A stretch of 64,000 bases of DNA from contig NZ_OY760064.1 of the NCBI RefSeq assembly GCF_963662885.1, forward strand, positions 310,001 through 374,000, read 5' to 3'. Both the position numbers and the translations under genes were made by a program. Below, one piece after another: positions 17,755-25,222 of the stretch (its first letter is position 1; each line of letters begins with the position of its first letter). The notes below the pieces were generated by a model that worked only from the letters and a program-made list of their open reading frames with translations, was not told the DNA's origin and searched no databases. The DNA is from an uncultured Pseudodesulfovibrio sp. Lineage in GTDB: Bacteria > Desulfobacterota > Desulfovibrionia > Desulfovibrionales > Desulfovibrionaceae.

Positions 17755-18366
17755 ATGATCGGATATTTGCGGGGCGAACTGCTCTCGGCGGATGAGAAAG
17801 GACTTGTCCTGCTCACTCCCGGCGGCGTGGGCTACGAGGTGGCCGCGCCCACATCGGTCCTGGCCAAGTTGCCGGGCAAGGGTAAGGAAGTGAGTCTGTT
17901 CGTTCACACTCAGGTGGCGGAAAAGGCCATCGACCTGTTCGGTTTTCTGGAAGCCGATGACCTGGACCTGTTTCGGACGCTCATTTCCATCGACAAGCTC
18001 GGTCCCAAAAAGGCCATGGCCATCCTGTCCATGTTCGACGCAGCCCATCTGCGCGAAATCGCCTACAGGGAGGACGTGAACACCCTGTCCACCGTGCCGG
18101 GCATAGGTCCCAAGTCCGCCAAGCAGATTCTTTGGAATCTCAAGGACAAGGTGGAGAAGCTTACCCCGGTGACCGGCAAGGCGCAAAGCGCGCCCCAGGG
18201 GCCGCAGGGCGAGTATCTGGACGCCCTTGCGGGGCTCAAGGGGTTGGGCTACGGTGAAGACGAAATCCGGCCCATGCTTCTCGAAACCTTCGACGACGAA
18301 CCCGATCTCGACGCCGCCGGTGCCATCCGCGCGGTGCTCAAGAAGATCAACGCGGCACGCTCATGA
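17755..18366 (+). CDS. ruvA: Holliday junction DNA helicase subunit RuvA
   Basis: This 203-residue junction-binding protein starts MIGYLRGELLSADEKGLVLL, the usual RuvA beginning. Domain II contains two helix-hairpin-helix motifs, LISIDKLGPKKAMAILS and LSTVPGIGPKSAKQIL; the C-terminal domain III (GLGYGEDEI) contacts RuvB. The start at 17755 is preceded by GGAGGG; the frame is open further upstream but only over intergenic and antisense sequence. Its stop overlaps the ruvB start by 4 bases (ATGA). Confidence 0.95.
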   Translation: MIGYLRGELLSADEKGLVLLTPGGVGYEVAAPTSVLAKLPGKGKEVSLFVHTQVAEKAIDLFGFLEADDLDLFRTLISIDKLGPKKAMAILSMFDAAHLREIAYREDVNTLSTVPGIGPKSAKQILWNLKDKVEKLTPVTGKAQSAPQGPQGEYLDALAGLKGLGYGEDEIRPMLLETFDDEPDLDAAGAIRAVLKKINAARS

Positions 18367-19349
18367 GCAAATGCACTCTTCCCGAGGAAAACGTCCGGCC
18401 CCGCAAACTGTCCGAGTTCATCGGCCAAGTGGACCTGCGCACCAACCTCGACGTCTTCATACGGGCGGCGCGCGAACGCGAGCGCTCTCTGGACCACACC
18501 CTGTTCTACGGCAACCCCGGCCTGGGCAAGACGACCCTGGCCCGGATCATGGCCTCGGAGCTGGGCGTGAACATGGTTTCCACCTCCGGCCCGGTCATTG
18601 AGCGGTCCGGCGACCTGGCGGCGATTCTGACCAACCTTGAGCGCGGCGACATTCTGTTCATCGATGAAATCCATCGCATGCCGCCCACGGTGGAAGAGGT
18701 CCTGTATCCGGCCATGGAGGATTTCCAGATCGACCTGGTTATAGGCTCCGGCCCGGGCGCACGTACGGTCAAACTGGACCTCGAACCGTTCACCTTGGTG
18801 GGAGCAACCACCCGGCTCGGTCTGTTGACCTCGCCTCTGCGTGACCGTTTCGGCTGCATCTTTCGTATAGAATTCTACTCTCCCGAGGAGTTGGGGCGTA
18901 TCGTGGAACGCAGCGCCGCCATCCTTGGCGTCGAAGTGGAGCCGGAGGGCGCCTTGGCCATCGGCCGCAGGGCACGCGGTACCCCGCGTATTGCCAACCG
19001 TTTGCTCAGGCGCGTGCGCGACTACGCCCTGGTTCACGGTACGGGCGTTGTCACTCGCGAATTGGCCGAGTCTTCGCTGGAGCGGCTCGACGTGGACCAG
19101 TACGGCCTGGACAACATGGACCGCAAGATACTGACCCTCATGGTCGAGCACTTCAACGGTGGTCCGGTGGGTCTGAAGACCATTGCCGCGGCCTGCGCCG
19201 AGGAGGTCCGGACCATCGAGGACATCTACGAGCCGTATCTCATTCAGTGCGGTTTTCTGAAACGCACCCCGCGCGGCAGGGTGGCTACGGCCAAGGCGTA
19301 TCAGCATCTCAAGATGCGCATGAGCGACGATCAGGCTACGCTGCTGTAG
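18363..19349 (+). CDS. ruvB: Holliday junction DNA helicase RuvB
   Basis: This 328-residue AAA+ motor drives branch migration with RuvA. Walker A is GNPGLGKTT at 50-58 and Walker B ends FIDEIHRM at about 99-106. Sensor 1 is in VGATTRLGLLTSPLRDRFG, the arginine finger region in ARGTPRIANRLLRRVRDYA, and the winged-helix domain ends in IQCGFLKRTPRGR. The start at 18363 overlaps the ruvA stop, so the two are translationally coupled. Confidence 0.96.
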   Translation: MSKCTLPEENVRPRKLSEFIGQVDLRTNLDVFIRAARERERSLDHTLFYGNPGLGKTTLARIMASELGVNMVSTSGPVIERSGDLAAILTNLERGDILFIDEIHRMPPTVEEVLYPAMEDFQIDLVIGSGPGARTVKLDLEPFTLVGATTRLGLLTSPLRDRFGCIFRIEFYSPEELGRIVERSAAILGVEVEPEGALAIGRRARGTPRIANRLLRRVRDYALVHGTGVVTRELAESSLERLDVDQYGLDNMDRKILTLMVEHFNGGPVGLKTIAAACAEEVRTIEDIYEPYLIQCGFLKRTPRGRVATAKAYQHLKMRMSDDQATLL

Positions 19350-19432
19350 CTCGCCATAGTACGAAAATCATTGTTTTACCGGCCCGTTTCGTTAACATGG
19401 GGCCAAACGACAACCCTATGGAGGTACCGGAC

Positions 19433-19588
19433 ATGGATAAGTGGGAATGCCCGTGCGGCTATGTGTACGACCCTGCGGAAGGCGACCCGGACAATAACAT
19501 CCCCATCGGGACCAAGTTCGAGGACCTGCCGGACGATTGGGTCTGCCCCAAGTGCGGCGCGGAAAAGGAATATTTCGAAAAACTGTAA
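19433..19588 (+). CDS. Rubredoxin with a C-x-C first iron knuckle
   Basis: This 51-residue electron carrier holds one iron in four cysteines. The core (GYVYDPAEGDPDN, DLPDDWVCPKCGA) is typical rubredoxin, and GGAGGT precedes the start. The first knuckle reads KWECPCGYVY, with C6 and C8 separated by one residue. Classical rubredoxins have C-x2-C-G there; the second knuckle (CPKCG) is normal. The reading TGC-CCG-TGC is plain in the DNA. A shortened first knuckle should alter the Fe site geometry or potential. The gene follows ruvB by 83 bases and may share its transcript. Partner proteins (rubrerythrin, rubredoxin:oxygen oxidoreductase) are not in the window. Confidence 0.9.
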   Translation: MDKWECPCGYVYDPAEGDPDNNIPIGTKFEDLPDDWVCPKCGAEKEYFEKL

Positions 19589-19635
19589 AAAAGTCGTAAC
19601 AGGCCATTGCCATTCGCCCTACAAAGCGTGTATGG

Positions 19636-19812
19636 TTGAATCAAGTCAAAGGAAGTGTTCCCAGGTAACGCCAGACAAACCGAAGATTCATCGAATCGGC
19701 AAGTGTTTCAAGGCAACCTCGCTAACAACAGTTGAAGTCCTTTGGTTGAGGCCCGTAGCTCGGCAACCTCAAGAGCAACATTTAAAAAAGCCCCCGGAAG
19801 GGGGCTTTTTTT
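19636..19812 (+). ncRNA. Candidate small RNA ending in a terminator
   Basis: This stretch has no open frame of note but ends in a perfect rho-independent terminator (19784-19812). It contains a possible local hairpin in which TTGAGG pairs with CCTCAA around 19745-19772. A weak promoter-like pair, TTGCCA then TATGGT with a spacer of about 18 bases, lies at its left. It may be an independent sRNA or the long 3' UTR of rubredoxin. No known RNA family is recognised. Confidence 0.3.
19784..19812 (+). terminator. Rho-independent terminator
   Basis: AAAAAAGCCCCC (19784-19795), loop GGAA, then GGGGGC followed by seven T. It is the first strong terminator after rubredoxin. Confidence 0.88.
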
Positions 19813-19945
19813 GTGTGTCGTGCGGGCGGCTTCCGAGAGCGCGGGGGGGGATCGCCTGTGGGCTGCGTTCCGCACCCGAATCGCTCCAAGTGAAGAGGGG
19901 GCTCTTGATTTGAAGTATTGATGGCTTCACCCGCGAAGCGGAAAC

Positions 19946-20020
19946 AAAAGTTTTGGAGATTCTCAAGAACCTTTTTCAAAAGGTTCTTGAGCCGTCGGAG
20001 ACGCCCGGCCGGCGAAGCCC
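19946..20020. repeat. Repeat-like intergenic element with a 14-bp hairpin
   Basis: AGTTTTGGAGATT leads into a perfect stem-loop: CTCAAGAACCTTTT (19962-19975), loop TC, AAAAGGTTCTTGAG (19978-19991). The trailing GCCGTCGGAGACGC and CCGGCGAAGCC flank it. The layout (purine leader, A/T-centred hairpin, GCCG-GGAG tail) resembles intergenic repeats I know from Desulfovibrio genomes, so this is probably one copy of a dispersed family; no second copy is in the window. Confidence 0.45.
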
Positions 20021-20033
20021 CACTAGCGGCTTT

Positions 20034-20936
20034 CTAGTCGCGCCGCAGCCTGCGGAGCAAGACGATGGTCAGGCAGGTGAGTGCGGTCCAGGTGAGGACG
20101 CCGGTCAAGCCCATGGCTCCGCCGAGCAGAGGGTGGGCGTCGGGGAACATCCAGGCCCAGATGCCGTAGCCCTGGGCGTTGGCCGCGCCGTGGAGAAATC
20201 CGGCCAGGATGGACGACCGGTAATGCAGGGTCATCTCGTTGAGGAACGCGCCGAAGGCGAGGCAGACCAGGCACATCATCAGGATGCCTTCAATTGGCTG
20301 GCCTGCGTAATTGAGCCCGGCCCAGATGAGCGGCGCGTGCCAGAGTCCCCATATCAGGCCGAGCAGGAGATACGCGGCGGGCTTGCCCAGCGGCATGAGA
20401 CGCGGCAGCAGAAATCCGCGCCAACCCAGTTCCTCGCCCATGCCAAAGGCGAAGTTGATCAGCGGCCCGAGCACTGCGGACAGGGGCAGCATGACCTGGA
20501 GCGCCGTTTCCTGCGTGATGGTTGTGCCTGAAAGGGCTGATAGTGATGTCATATTGGGGTCGAAACCGGACAGACCGGCACCCCAGGTGAGGCCGTACAT
20601 GATTGCATAAGCCAGAGGGATGAGAATGATCCCCAAAAAATATGGCCCCACGGACCCCATGCGCAGTGAGAGGGCCGGGATCAGGCCTCGCAGGGTGGCT
20701 CGTTCCATAAACAGGGTTACGAGGAGCGCTGTCAGCCCGGGAATCCACATGACGCCCATGAGCCACAGGGCGGGTGCGGATTGGCCAACCAGATTGTCGA
20801 ATCGCAGGCCGCCGGCGATGAGCGCGCCTTCCACTCCCCATGTGGCCGCGAACGTGACCAGGACGAAAACCAGGACCGGGCCGGGGCGGAACGGTTGATG
20901 CGCGCTGTCGTTGGGTATGGGAGCGGCATCAGACAT
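20034..20936 (-). CDS. CPBP family intramembrane metalloprotease
   Basis: This 300-residue membrane protein has about eight hydrophobic segments. The CPBP/Rce1 (Abi) motifs are present: EE-x3-R in GMGEELGWRGFLLPR, the histidine of GLIWGLWHAPL and a third motif, FLHGAANA. Members cleave CAAX-type or leader peptides, and some protect against bacteriocins; the substrate here is unknown. It overlaps the upstream aldolase gene by 8 bases and shares its operon with the aldolase and AOR. A membrane protease in a metabolic operon is odd, so it may be co-transcribed without a shared role. Confidence 0.8.
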   Translation of the reverse strand: MSDAAPIPNDSAHQPFRPGPVLVFVLVTFAATWGVEGALIAGGLRFDNLVGQSAPALWLMGVMWIPGLTALLVTLFMERATLRGLIPALSLRMGSVGPYFLGIILIPLAYAIMYGLTWGAGLSGFDPNMTSLSALSGTTITQETALQVMLPLSAVLGPLINFAFGMGEELGWRGFLLPRLMPLGKPAAYLLLGLIWGLWHAPLIWAGLNYAGQPIEGILMMCLVCLAFGAFLNEMTLHYRSSILAGFLHGAANAQGYGIWAWMFPDAHPLLGGAMGLTGVLTWTALTCLTIVLLRRLRRD

Positions 20937-22101
20937 ACTGGGACAACCTTTCGAAATAGAGATCCCGGCAGCGGTTCTCGATTTCCAGCAGCCGTGCGAA
21001 CGGATCGTTGAAATCGTTGTTGCCCGCTGTGAACAGGCCGTGTCCGTGGACCATGGCCGCGCCGTTCTTGGCCATGGCGGGCGGCAGGGTGTGGCACAGA
21101 CCGGTGGGGCCGGTGCCGACTTCTCCCGGAACGATAGGCACGCCTTCCACGGTCCGGCACTCGTTGCAGTGGATGTGACAGCGTCCCCGATTGGGGCAGC
21201 TGTCGTGCTCGCAATCCATGGACATGATCACTGAAAATTTCGGATGGCCGTGCAGGATGCAGTCAAAGTCCGAGCGGCGGTAGACGTCCTCGTGCGCGGA
21301 CAGCTCGCTGGACGCGGTCAGCCCGTTGGTGGTCGAACCATCCATGGGACACGGGTCGATGCATCCTTCCAGTTCATCGAGAGAACTGCCAGTCTGGGAG
21401 ATGTGGATGGTCTCTCCCAACTTGTAGGAAATATTGCCGAAGAAGGAATCGACCAGGCCGAAGCCAACAACCTTGCGGCCTGCTTCGGCCATGGCCGCGA
21501 CCACTTTTTCCTCGTCGTCGAAGGGGCCGGTCGCGAGTCCGGGCAGGTCCGTGCGCGGTTCGTGCAGGAGGCGAACCACATGGGAGAAAACGTCCGCGTA
21601 TTCGTCGTCCAGATCCACCCGTCGGGCGCGGTTCAGGTAGTCGGAGAAAAAGAGCACGAAAGTGGAGAATATCGCCGAGGAGACGGACACGAACCCCTGC
21701 TCCGGAGAGACCGTGCCGCAGGCGACCACACCCTGGCCAGGGATGACGATGACCTTGCGTCGCTTGAGTTGTGCGGCCATGGCCTCGGCTGAGAATTCCT
21801 CGCACACCGGGATGTCGTGCAGAAAGGTTCGGGTCTCGGTGTCCTCGGGGCGGATGTGCGCCGGGTTGCGCGCGGCCAGAAAGTTCAGAATGGTCCGGTA
21901 CGGTTCGGCCGGGCGGATAAAGACCAGGGAGTTTATGGACAGGCGTGAGAACAGCCCGGACAGTACCTCCGTACGTGAGTCCTCGCGATTCCATACCAGC
22001 TCCGCGTCCAGACCGCCCACCAGCGGCGCGTCCGACCCGCGGTCCGAGGACAACCCCTGGGCGGCCAGCTTGGCCGCGTATTTTTCGCACAGCGCTTTCA
22101 T
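20929..22101 (-). CDS. Class II aldolase/adducin family protein with N-terminal extension
   Basis: This 390-residue protein has a long N-terminal region (to about 195) that I do not recognise beyond VIVIPGQGVVACG. The C-terminal half is a class II aldolase/adducin domain with GFGLVDSFFGNISYKL, ISQTGSSLDELEG, the zinc-type histidines of LHGHPKFSVIM and VHGHGLF. An unusual insert with cysteines (CEHDSCPNRGRCHIHCNEC, about 302-320) sits next to the active site. L-fuculose- or L-ribulose-phosphate-type reactions are known for the family, and decarboxylation for some. It overlaps the AOR gene by 4 bases (ATGA), suggesting that the aldolase releases an aldehyde that the AOR oxidises. Confidence 0.78.
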   Translation of the reverse strand: MKALCEKYAAKLAAQGLSSDRGSDAPLVGGLDAELVWNREDSRTEVLSGLFSRLSINSLVFIRPAEPYRTILNFLAARNPAHIRPEDTETRTFLHDIPVCEEFSAEAMAAQLKRRKVIVIPGQGVVACGTVSPEQGFVSVSSAIFSTFVLFFSDYLNRARRVDLDDEYADVFSHVVRLLHEPRTDLPGLATGPFDDEEKVVAAMAEAGRKVVGFGLVDSFFGNISYKLGETIHISQTGSSLDELEGCIDPCPMDGSTTNGLTASSELSAHEDVYRRSDFDCILHGHPKFSVIMSMDCEHDSCPNRGRCHIHCNECRTVEGVPIVPGEVGTGPTGLCHTLPPAMAKNGAAMVHGHGLFTAGNNDFNDPFARLLEIENRCRDLYFERLSQYV

Positions 22102-23849
22102 CGGTCCAGCCCAAGTCGTTGCAGTGTTTCCGAAGTCGGGTCGCCGTTTTCATCCAGGCCCCGTACCGTGTAGTAGTTGTGTCGGGCCGTCAGAAAATCC
22201 TCGCGGTCGATGGGCGGAATGACCACGCCGCCTCCCGGAGTGCCGGGTTCGGTAAAAAATCGTTCGGGCAGATCGTCGTCAGCGACGCCGAAGCCGTTTT
22301 CCGCGTTCATGCGTCGTTCGTTCAGTGTGGTCCGTTCCCCGACTTCAAGCAGGGACTGTACCGACCAATCCTGGCCGGTGACCGCAGTGATCGCCTTGGC
22401 ATATTCCTCGAGCCCGGCAGCCAGGAAAATCAATCTGCAGGCGTTCATGGCGTCGCAGGCCGCTATGGCGTCCTCGGCCAGCTTGATGATCCGGGCCTTG
22501 CCGCTGAAGGTGAACCGGTCCGTGGCCACGGGCTTTCTGAGGACCTCGTGGCTTATTGGATAGGCCCGCTGGTGGCAGCCGCCCCGGGTGGACACGGCAT
22601 AAGCCAGGGCCAGTCCGTAGCCGCCGCGCGGGTCGAAGGCGGGCAGTTCCAGCCCCTTGACCGTCATGGCCGTTTCCGGACGGCCGCAAGCCTGGGCCAG
22701 ATGGAGCGCGCCTGCGGACAGATCGCCTCCTTCGGCCATGGCGCGAAGGGTGGAGAGCAGGGTCTTGTCCGTATAGTCCTTGCCGGTGATCTCGCGCAGA
22801 CAGGCCAGTGTCGATGCGGCGGATATCGGGTCCAGGCCGAGTCGGCCGCACAAATCCGCTGCTTCCATGGCCGCTTCCGGGTCTGCGTTGCCCACGTTGG
22901 CCGTGAAATGGGCCATGGTTTCGAAACCGGGCAGACTGCGCCCGTCCAGGGCGATCTTGCGGCAGTTGATATGGCAACCCAGGCAGCCGTGGTCGCGTGG
23001 CTTGTACAGCTTGGCCAGGGCCGCGGCATTGACTTCGGCTCCGTGGTCGAACCACGTCTTTTGAAAATTGTCCGTGGGCAGCATCCGCCGCGAGTTGATC
23101 AGATCGAACAGGGCGCCAGTACCCCTGCGGGAGAAACCATGCCCGCCCATGAGCACCGGGGAGGCCATGGTCAGGCGCACTATGGCCTCACCGGCTTCGG
23201 CAAGGGCCGCCGGATCGTGGACCTTCACCTCGCCAGTGCCGCGCACGGTCAGGTATTTGAGATTTTTGGCAGCCCAGACCAGCCCCAGCCCGCCGCGTAT
23301 CCCGCCGTGTCGATGATCCACGGCCACGGTGGCTATCAGCGAGCCGTTTTCGGCAGCCGGACCGATGCAGGCCAGAGAGGTGTCCTCGGGGAGCCGCTTT
23401 TCCAGCGCGTGCAGAACCGCGTCCGTGTCCTTGCCCCAGAGGGCTGTCTCGACCACGCGCACGTTGTCGTCATCGATCTCGATGCCGCAGGGGGCGGGAG
23501 CGCGTCCGGTGATGACAAGGCCATCGTAGCCGGCCTTTTTCAGCCGGGAGGGCAGGCCGCCCCCGATGGAACCGTCGCACACGGTCCCGGTCAGTGGCGA
23601 GCGCGACAGGATCGTACCCCTTCCGGAAGTGGGCGATTGCGTCCCGGTCAACGGACCGGTGAAAATGAGCAGGGGGAGTTCGGGATCGGTGTATTCCCTA
23701 TCGGCGTAGGGATGCAGGTAATGCCCGGCCAGCCCCCGTCCGCCGAGGAATTGCTGGTAGACGGTTTGGTCCGGATGTTCGGTCGTGGCCGTGCCCGTGG
23801 TCAGGTCGATATGGAGGACCGTGCCGGTCCGGCCGAAGAATGCTTCCAT
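22098..23849 (-). CDS. Tungsten-type aldehyde:ferredoxin oxidoreductase, second copy
   Basis: This 583-residue AOR-family enzyme has cluster cysteines at 289, 292 and 296 (CLGCHINC) and a fourth late in IAACDAMNACRL. FLGGRGLAGHYL near 35 and GGIRGGLGLVWAAKNLK near 183-198 are the tungstopterin-binding parts. It is only moderately like the first AOR (7048-8820) and is clearly a separate paralogue. The start at 23849 (MEAFFGRTGTVLHIDL) gives the usual family beginning; no good ribosome site is seen, and the frame continues to a TTG at 23885. Being coupled to a class II aldolase, its aldehyde is probably a sugar- or amino-acid-derived one. Confidence 0.83.
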   Translation of the reverse strand: MEAFFGRTGTVLHIDLTTGTATTEHPDQTVYQQFLGGRGLAGHYLHPYADREYTDPELPLLIFTGPLTGTQSPTSGRGTILSRSPLTGTVCDGSIGGGLPSRLKKAGYDGLVITGRAPAPCGIEIDDDNVRVVETALWGKDTDAVLHALEKRLPEDTSLACIGPAAENGSLIATVAVDHRHGGIRGGLGLVWAAKNLKYLTVRGTGEVKVHDPAALAEAGEAIVRLTMASPVLMGGHGFSRRGTGALFDLINSRRMLPTDNFQKTWFDHGAEVNAAALAKLYKPRDHGCLGCHINCRKIALDGRSLPGFETMAHFTANVGNADPEAAMEAADLCGRLGLDPISAASTLACLREITGKDYTDKTLLSTLRAMAEGGDLSAGALHLAQACGRPETAMTVKGLELPAFDPRGGYGLALAYAVSTRGGCHQRAYPISHEVLRKPVATDRFTFSGKARIIKLAEDAIAACDAMNACRLIFLAAGLEEYAKAITAVTGQDWSVQSLLEVGERTTLNERRMNAENGFGVADDDLPERFFTEPGTPGGGVVIPPIDREDFLTARHNYYTVRGLDENGDPTSETLQRLGLDR

Positions 23850-23897
23850 GCGGAGGAATCTTCCATGAACAGCCTGAAAAGGCAACTGGTTGCCGTC

Positions 23898-23925
23898 TTG
23901 ACGATGCGGGTGAAACGGGTATTCT
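23898..23925 (+). promoter_or_regulatory. Possible sigma-70 promoter for the TPR gene
   Basis: TTGACG at 23898-23903, a 16-base spacer and TATTCT at 23920-23925. The start of transcription would be near 23932, leaving a very short leader before the ATG at 23942. A small dyad, GGCAACTGGTTGCC (23881-23894), lies just upstream. Confidence 0.4.
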
Positions 23926-23941
23926 GCGGGCCGGAGGAAAC

Positions 23942-24469
23942 ATGGCCGAAAAAAAGATCGACAAATCCCGCCGCAACTTTCTGTTCGGGGCGGTTCGCCG
24001 CATAAGGAAAGAAGACGAACAGCCCGTGGCCTCCACCGCTGGGGGCATAGAAGTGGTCAAGGCGGCCAATGCGCTCTATGTGGATGGCAAGTGGGAGGAC
24101 GCGCGCCTCAAGTACAAGGAATGTCTTGAGGATGACAAGAACGATCCGGATGTGCGCTACCGGCTCGGGGTCTGCTCCTATAAGCTCGGCATGTACCGTC
24201 AGGCCAAGCTGGAATTCGAACGGACCCTGCGCATCGACCAGAATTATCAGGATGCCTTTCTGTATCTCGGGCTGACTCTGGTCCGCCTGGGGCGGCCGGA
24301 AAAGACCCCTGGAGTATGGTCTCGCTATTTCAACCCGTCCGCCGTGAAGGTCATGCGGGAGCTCAACCTGCAATTGGGGCTCATCGAGACCAATCAGCCT
24401 GACCCGGACGAGGACATTGCCCTGGCCGTGGAAAAGGCCATTGCCGAATCCGGCGATGCCGTGGGCTGA
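23942..24469 (+). CDS. TPR-repeat protein with an N-terminal SRRNFLFG motif
   Basis: This 175-residue protein has a start supported by GGAGG upstream. It begins MAEKKIDKSRRNFLFGAVRR, which resembles a twin-arginine motif but lacks the hydrophobic stretch needed for export, so it is probably cytosolic. Residues 35-125 hold about two to three tetratricopeptide repeats (AANALYVDGKWEDARLKYKE, VCSYKLGMYRQAKLEFERTL, AFLYLGLTLVRLGR). The last 50 residues are acidic. The RR-xFLFG start is also known from some redox-enzyme accessory proteins. The partner is unknown. It is divergent from the AOR/aldolase operon. Confidence 0.7.
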   Translation: MAEKKIDKSRRNFLFGAVRRIRKEDEQPVASTAGGIEVVKAANALYVDGKWEDARLKYKECLEDDKNDPDVRYRLGVCSYKLGMYRQAKLEFERTLRIDQNYQDAFLYLGLTLVRLGRPEKTPGVWSRYFNPSAVKVMRELNLQLGLIETNQPDPDEDIALAVEKAIAESGDAVG

Positions 24470-24480
24470 TCCAGCTGTCC

Positions 24481-24535
24481 CGGACGCGAAAACGCCCCGT
24501 CACCGTAATCCGGTGGCGGGGCGTTTTCGCGTCCG
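24481..24535 (+). terminator. Very long hairpin terminator
   Basis: A 25-base-pair stem: CGGACGCGAAAACGCCCCG (24481-24499) then T/G wobble and CACCG, closed by CGGTG and CGGGGCGTTTTCGCGTCCG (24517-24535). There is no long T-run after it. It probably ends the TPR gene transcript and may be bidirectional. Confidence 0.6.
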
Positions 24536-24546
24536 GTGAGGGTGGC

Positions 24547-25014
24547 TCAGCAATGGCCCTTGGGCTCGTCGTCACCCACCTGTTGGGCAATCTTGGCCAT
24601 CTGGGCGCGAATATAGTTGGCGGCCACATCGCCCAGGTCATCCTGACCCGAGCTCTTCATGCCGTGTTCCCGCAGGTCTTCGTCAATCTGCTTCTCCATT
24701 CGCGCTGATTCAAGGAACATGACATAGGCCAGGACCAGGGCGGCGTTGTTGTCGTCCGCGCCGTCGCACAGCAGCTCGATGTTCTGCACGTCCACGGTTT
24801 CAAGCAGCCTGTCGACGAACATGGTGATCCACTTCTCGTACAGGTCATGCATGATGGGCGGGATAAGGCTGGCGATCTGCTCGGAGGCGTTGCCCGCGGT
24901 GCCGGTTACGGCCATGAATTCGTTCAGGGCCTCCAGGCGGCGGGTTTCGTCCTGTTCTTCGACTTTGTTGATGATGGTGGCGAAAATATGGGCTCGTATC
25001 TGATTCTTGTTCAT
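24547..25014 (-). CDS. Hypothetical cytosolic helical protein
   Basis: This 155-residue protein is one I do not recognise. It is predicted mostly helical, without signal peptide or membrane segment (MNKNQIRAHIFATIINKVEE at the start). Leu/Asp/Glu-rich segments occupy the middle, and the C-terminus ends DDEPKGHC. The start at 25014 was chosen as the first sensible ATG; the ribosome site is weak (GGA). It converges on the TPR gene across the long hairpin. Confidence 0.6.
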   Translation of the reverse strand: MNKNQIRAHIFATIINKVEEQDETRRLEALNEFMAVTGTAGNASEQIASLIPPIMHDLYEKWITMFVDRLLETVDVQNIELLCDGADDNNAALVLAYVMFLESARMEKQIDEDLREHGMKSSGQDDLGDVAANYIRAQMAKIAQQVGDDEPKGHC

Positions 25015-25222
25015 GCTTGTTTTTCCATGTCTCTCTGTGGTGATATACCTTGTCTGCAACCTAGTCTGTATCGCAATGTGACGGTCCGGGCAAGGGGCCG
25101 CAAACCTTCCTTTCCTCCTCAGCCTGGTCTGACCTGTGGCTTTTTCTTGCATTTTGTTTGTGATGGACGGAAGCTGTTGCGGTACTTGCTGCCGTCCTGT
25201 CCCTATTCATAAGGATTTTTCC

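Larger units (their letters stand above)
19589..20033. other. 445-base gene-free stretch after rubredoxin
   Basis: It holds the candidate small RNA with its terminator, then a repeat-like segment with a 14-base hairpin at 19962-19991. Apart from these I see no coding potential, attachment site or transposase remnant. Confidence 0.6.

Noticed and set aside
19636..19812. A known riboswitch, tmRNA, 6S or SRP RNA after rubredoxin.
   Set aside because: None of the diagnostic loops of these families could be found; it is kept only as an unspecified candidate RNA.
22098..23885. Starting the second AOR at the TTG at 23885.
   Set aside because: The residues before MEAFFGRTGTV are not AOR-like and there is no ribosome site; the ATG at 23849 gives the usual family start.
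23942..24001. A twin-arginine export signal in the TPR protein.
   Set aside because: The RR motif is not followed by a hydrophobic stretch, so export is unlikely.
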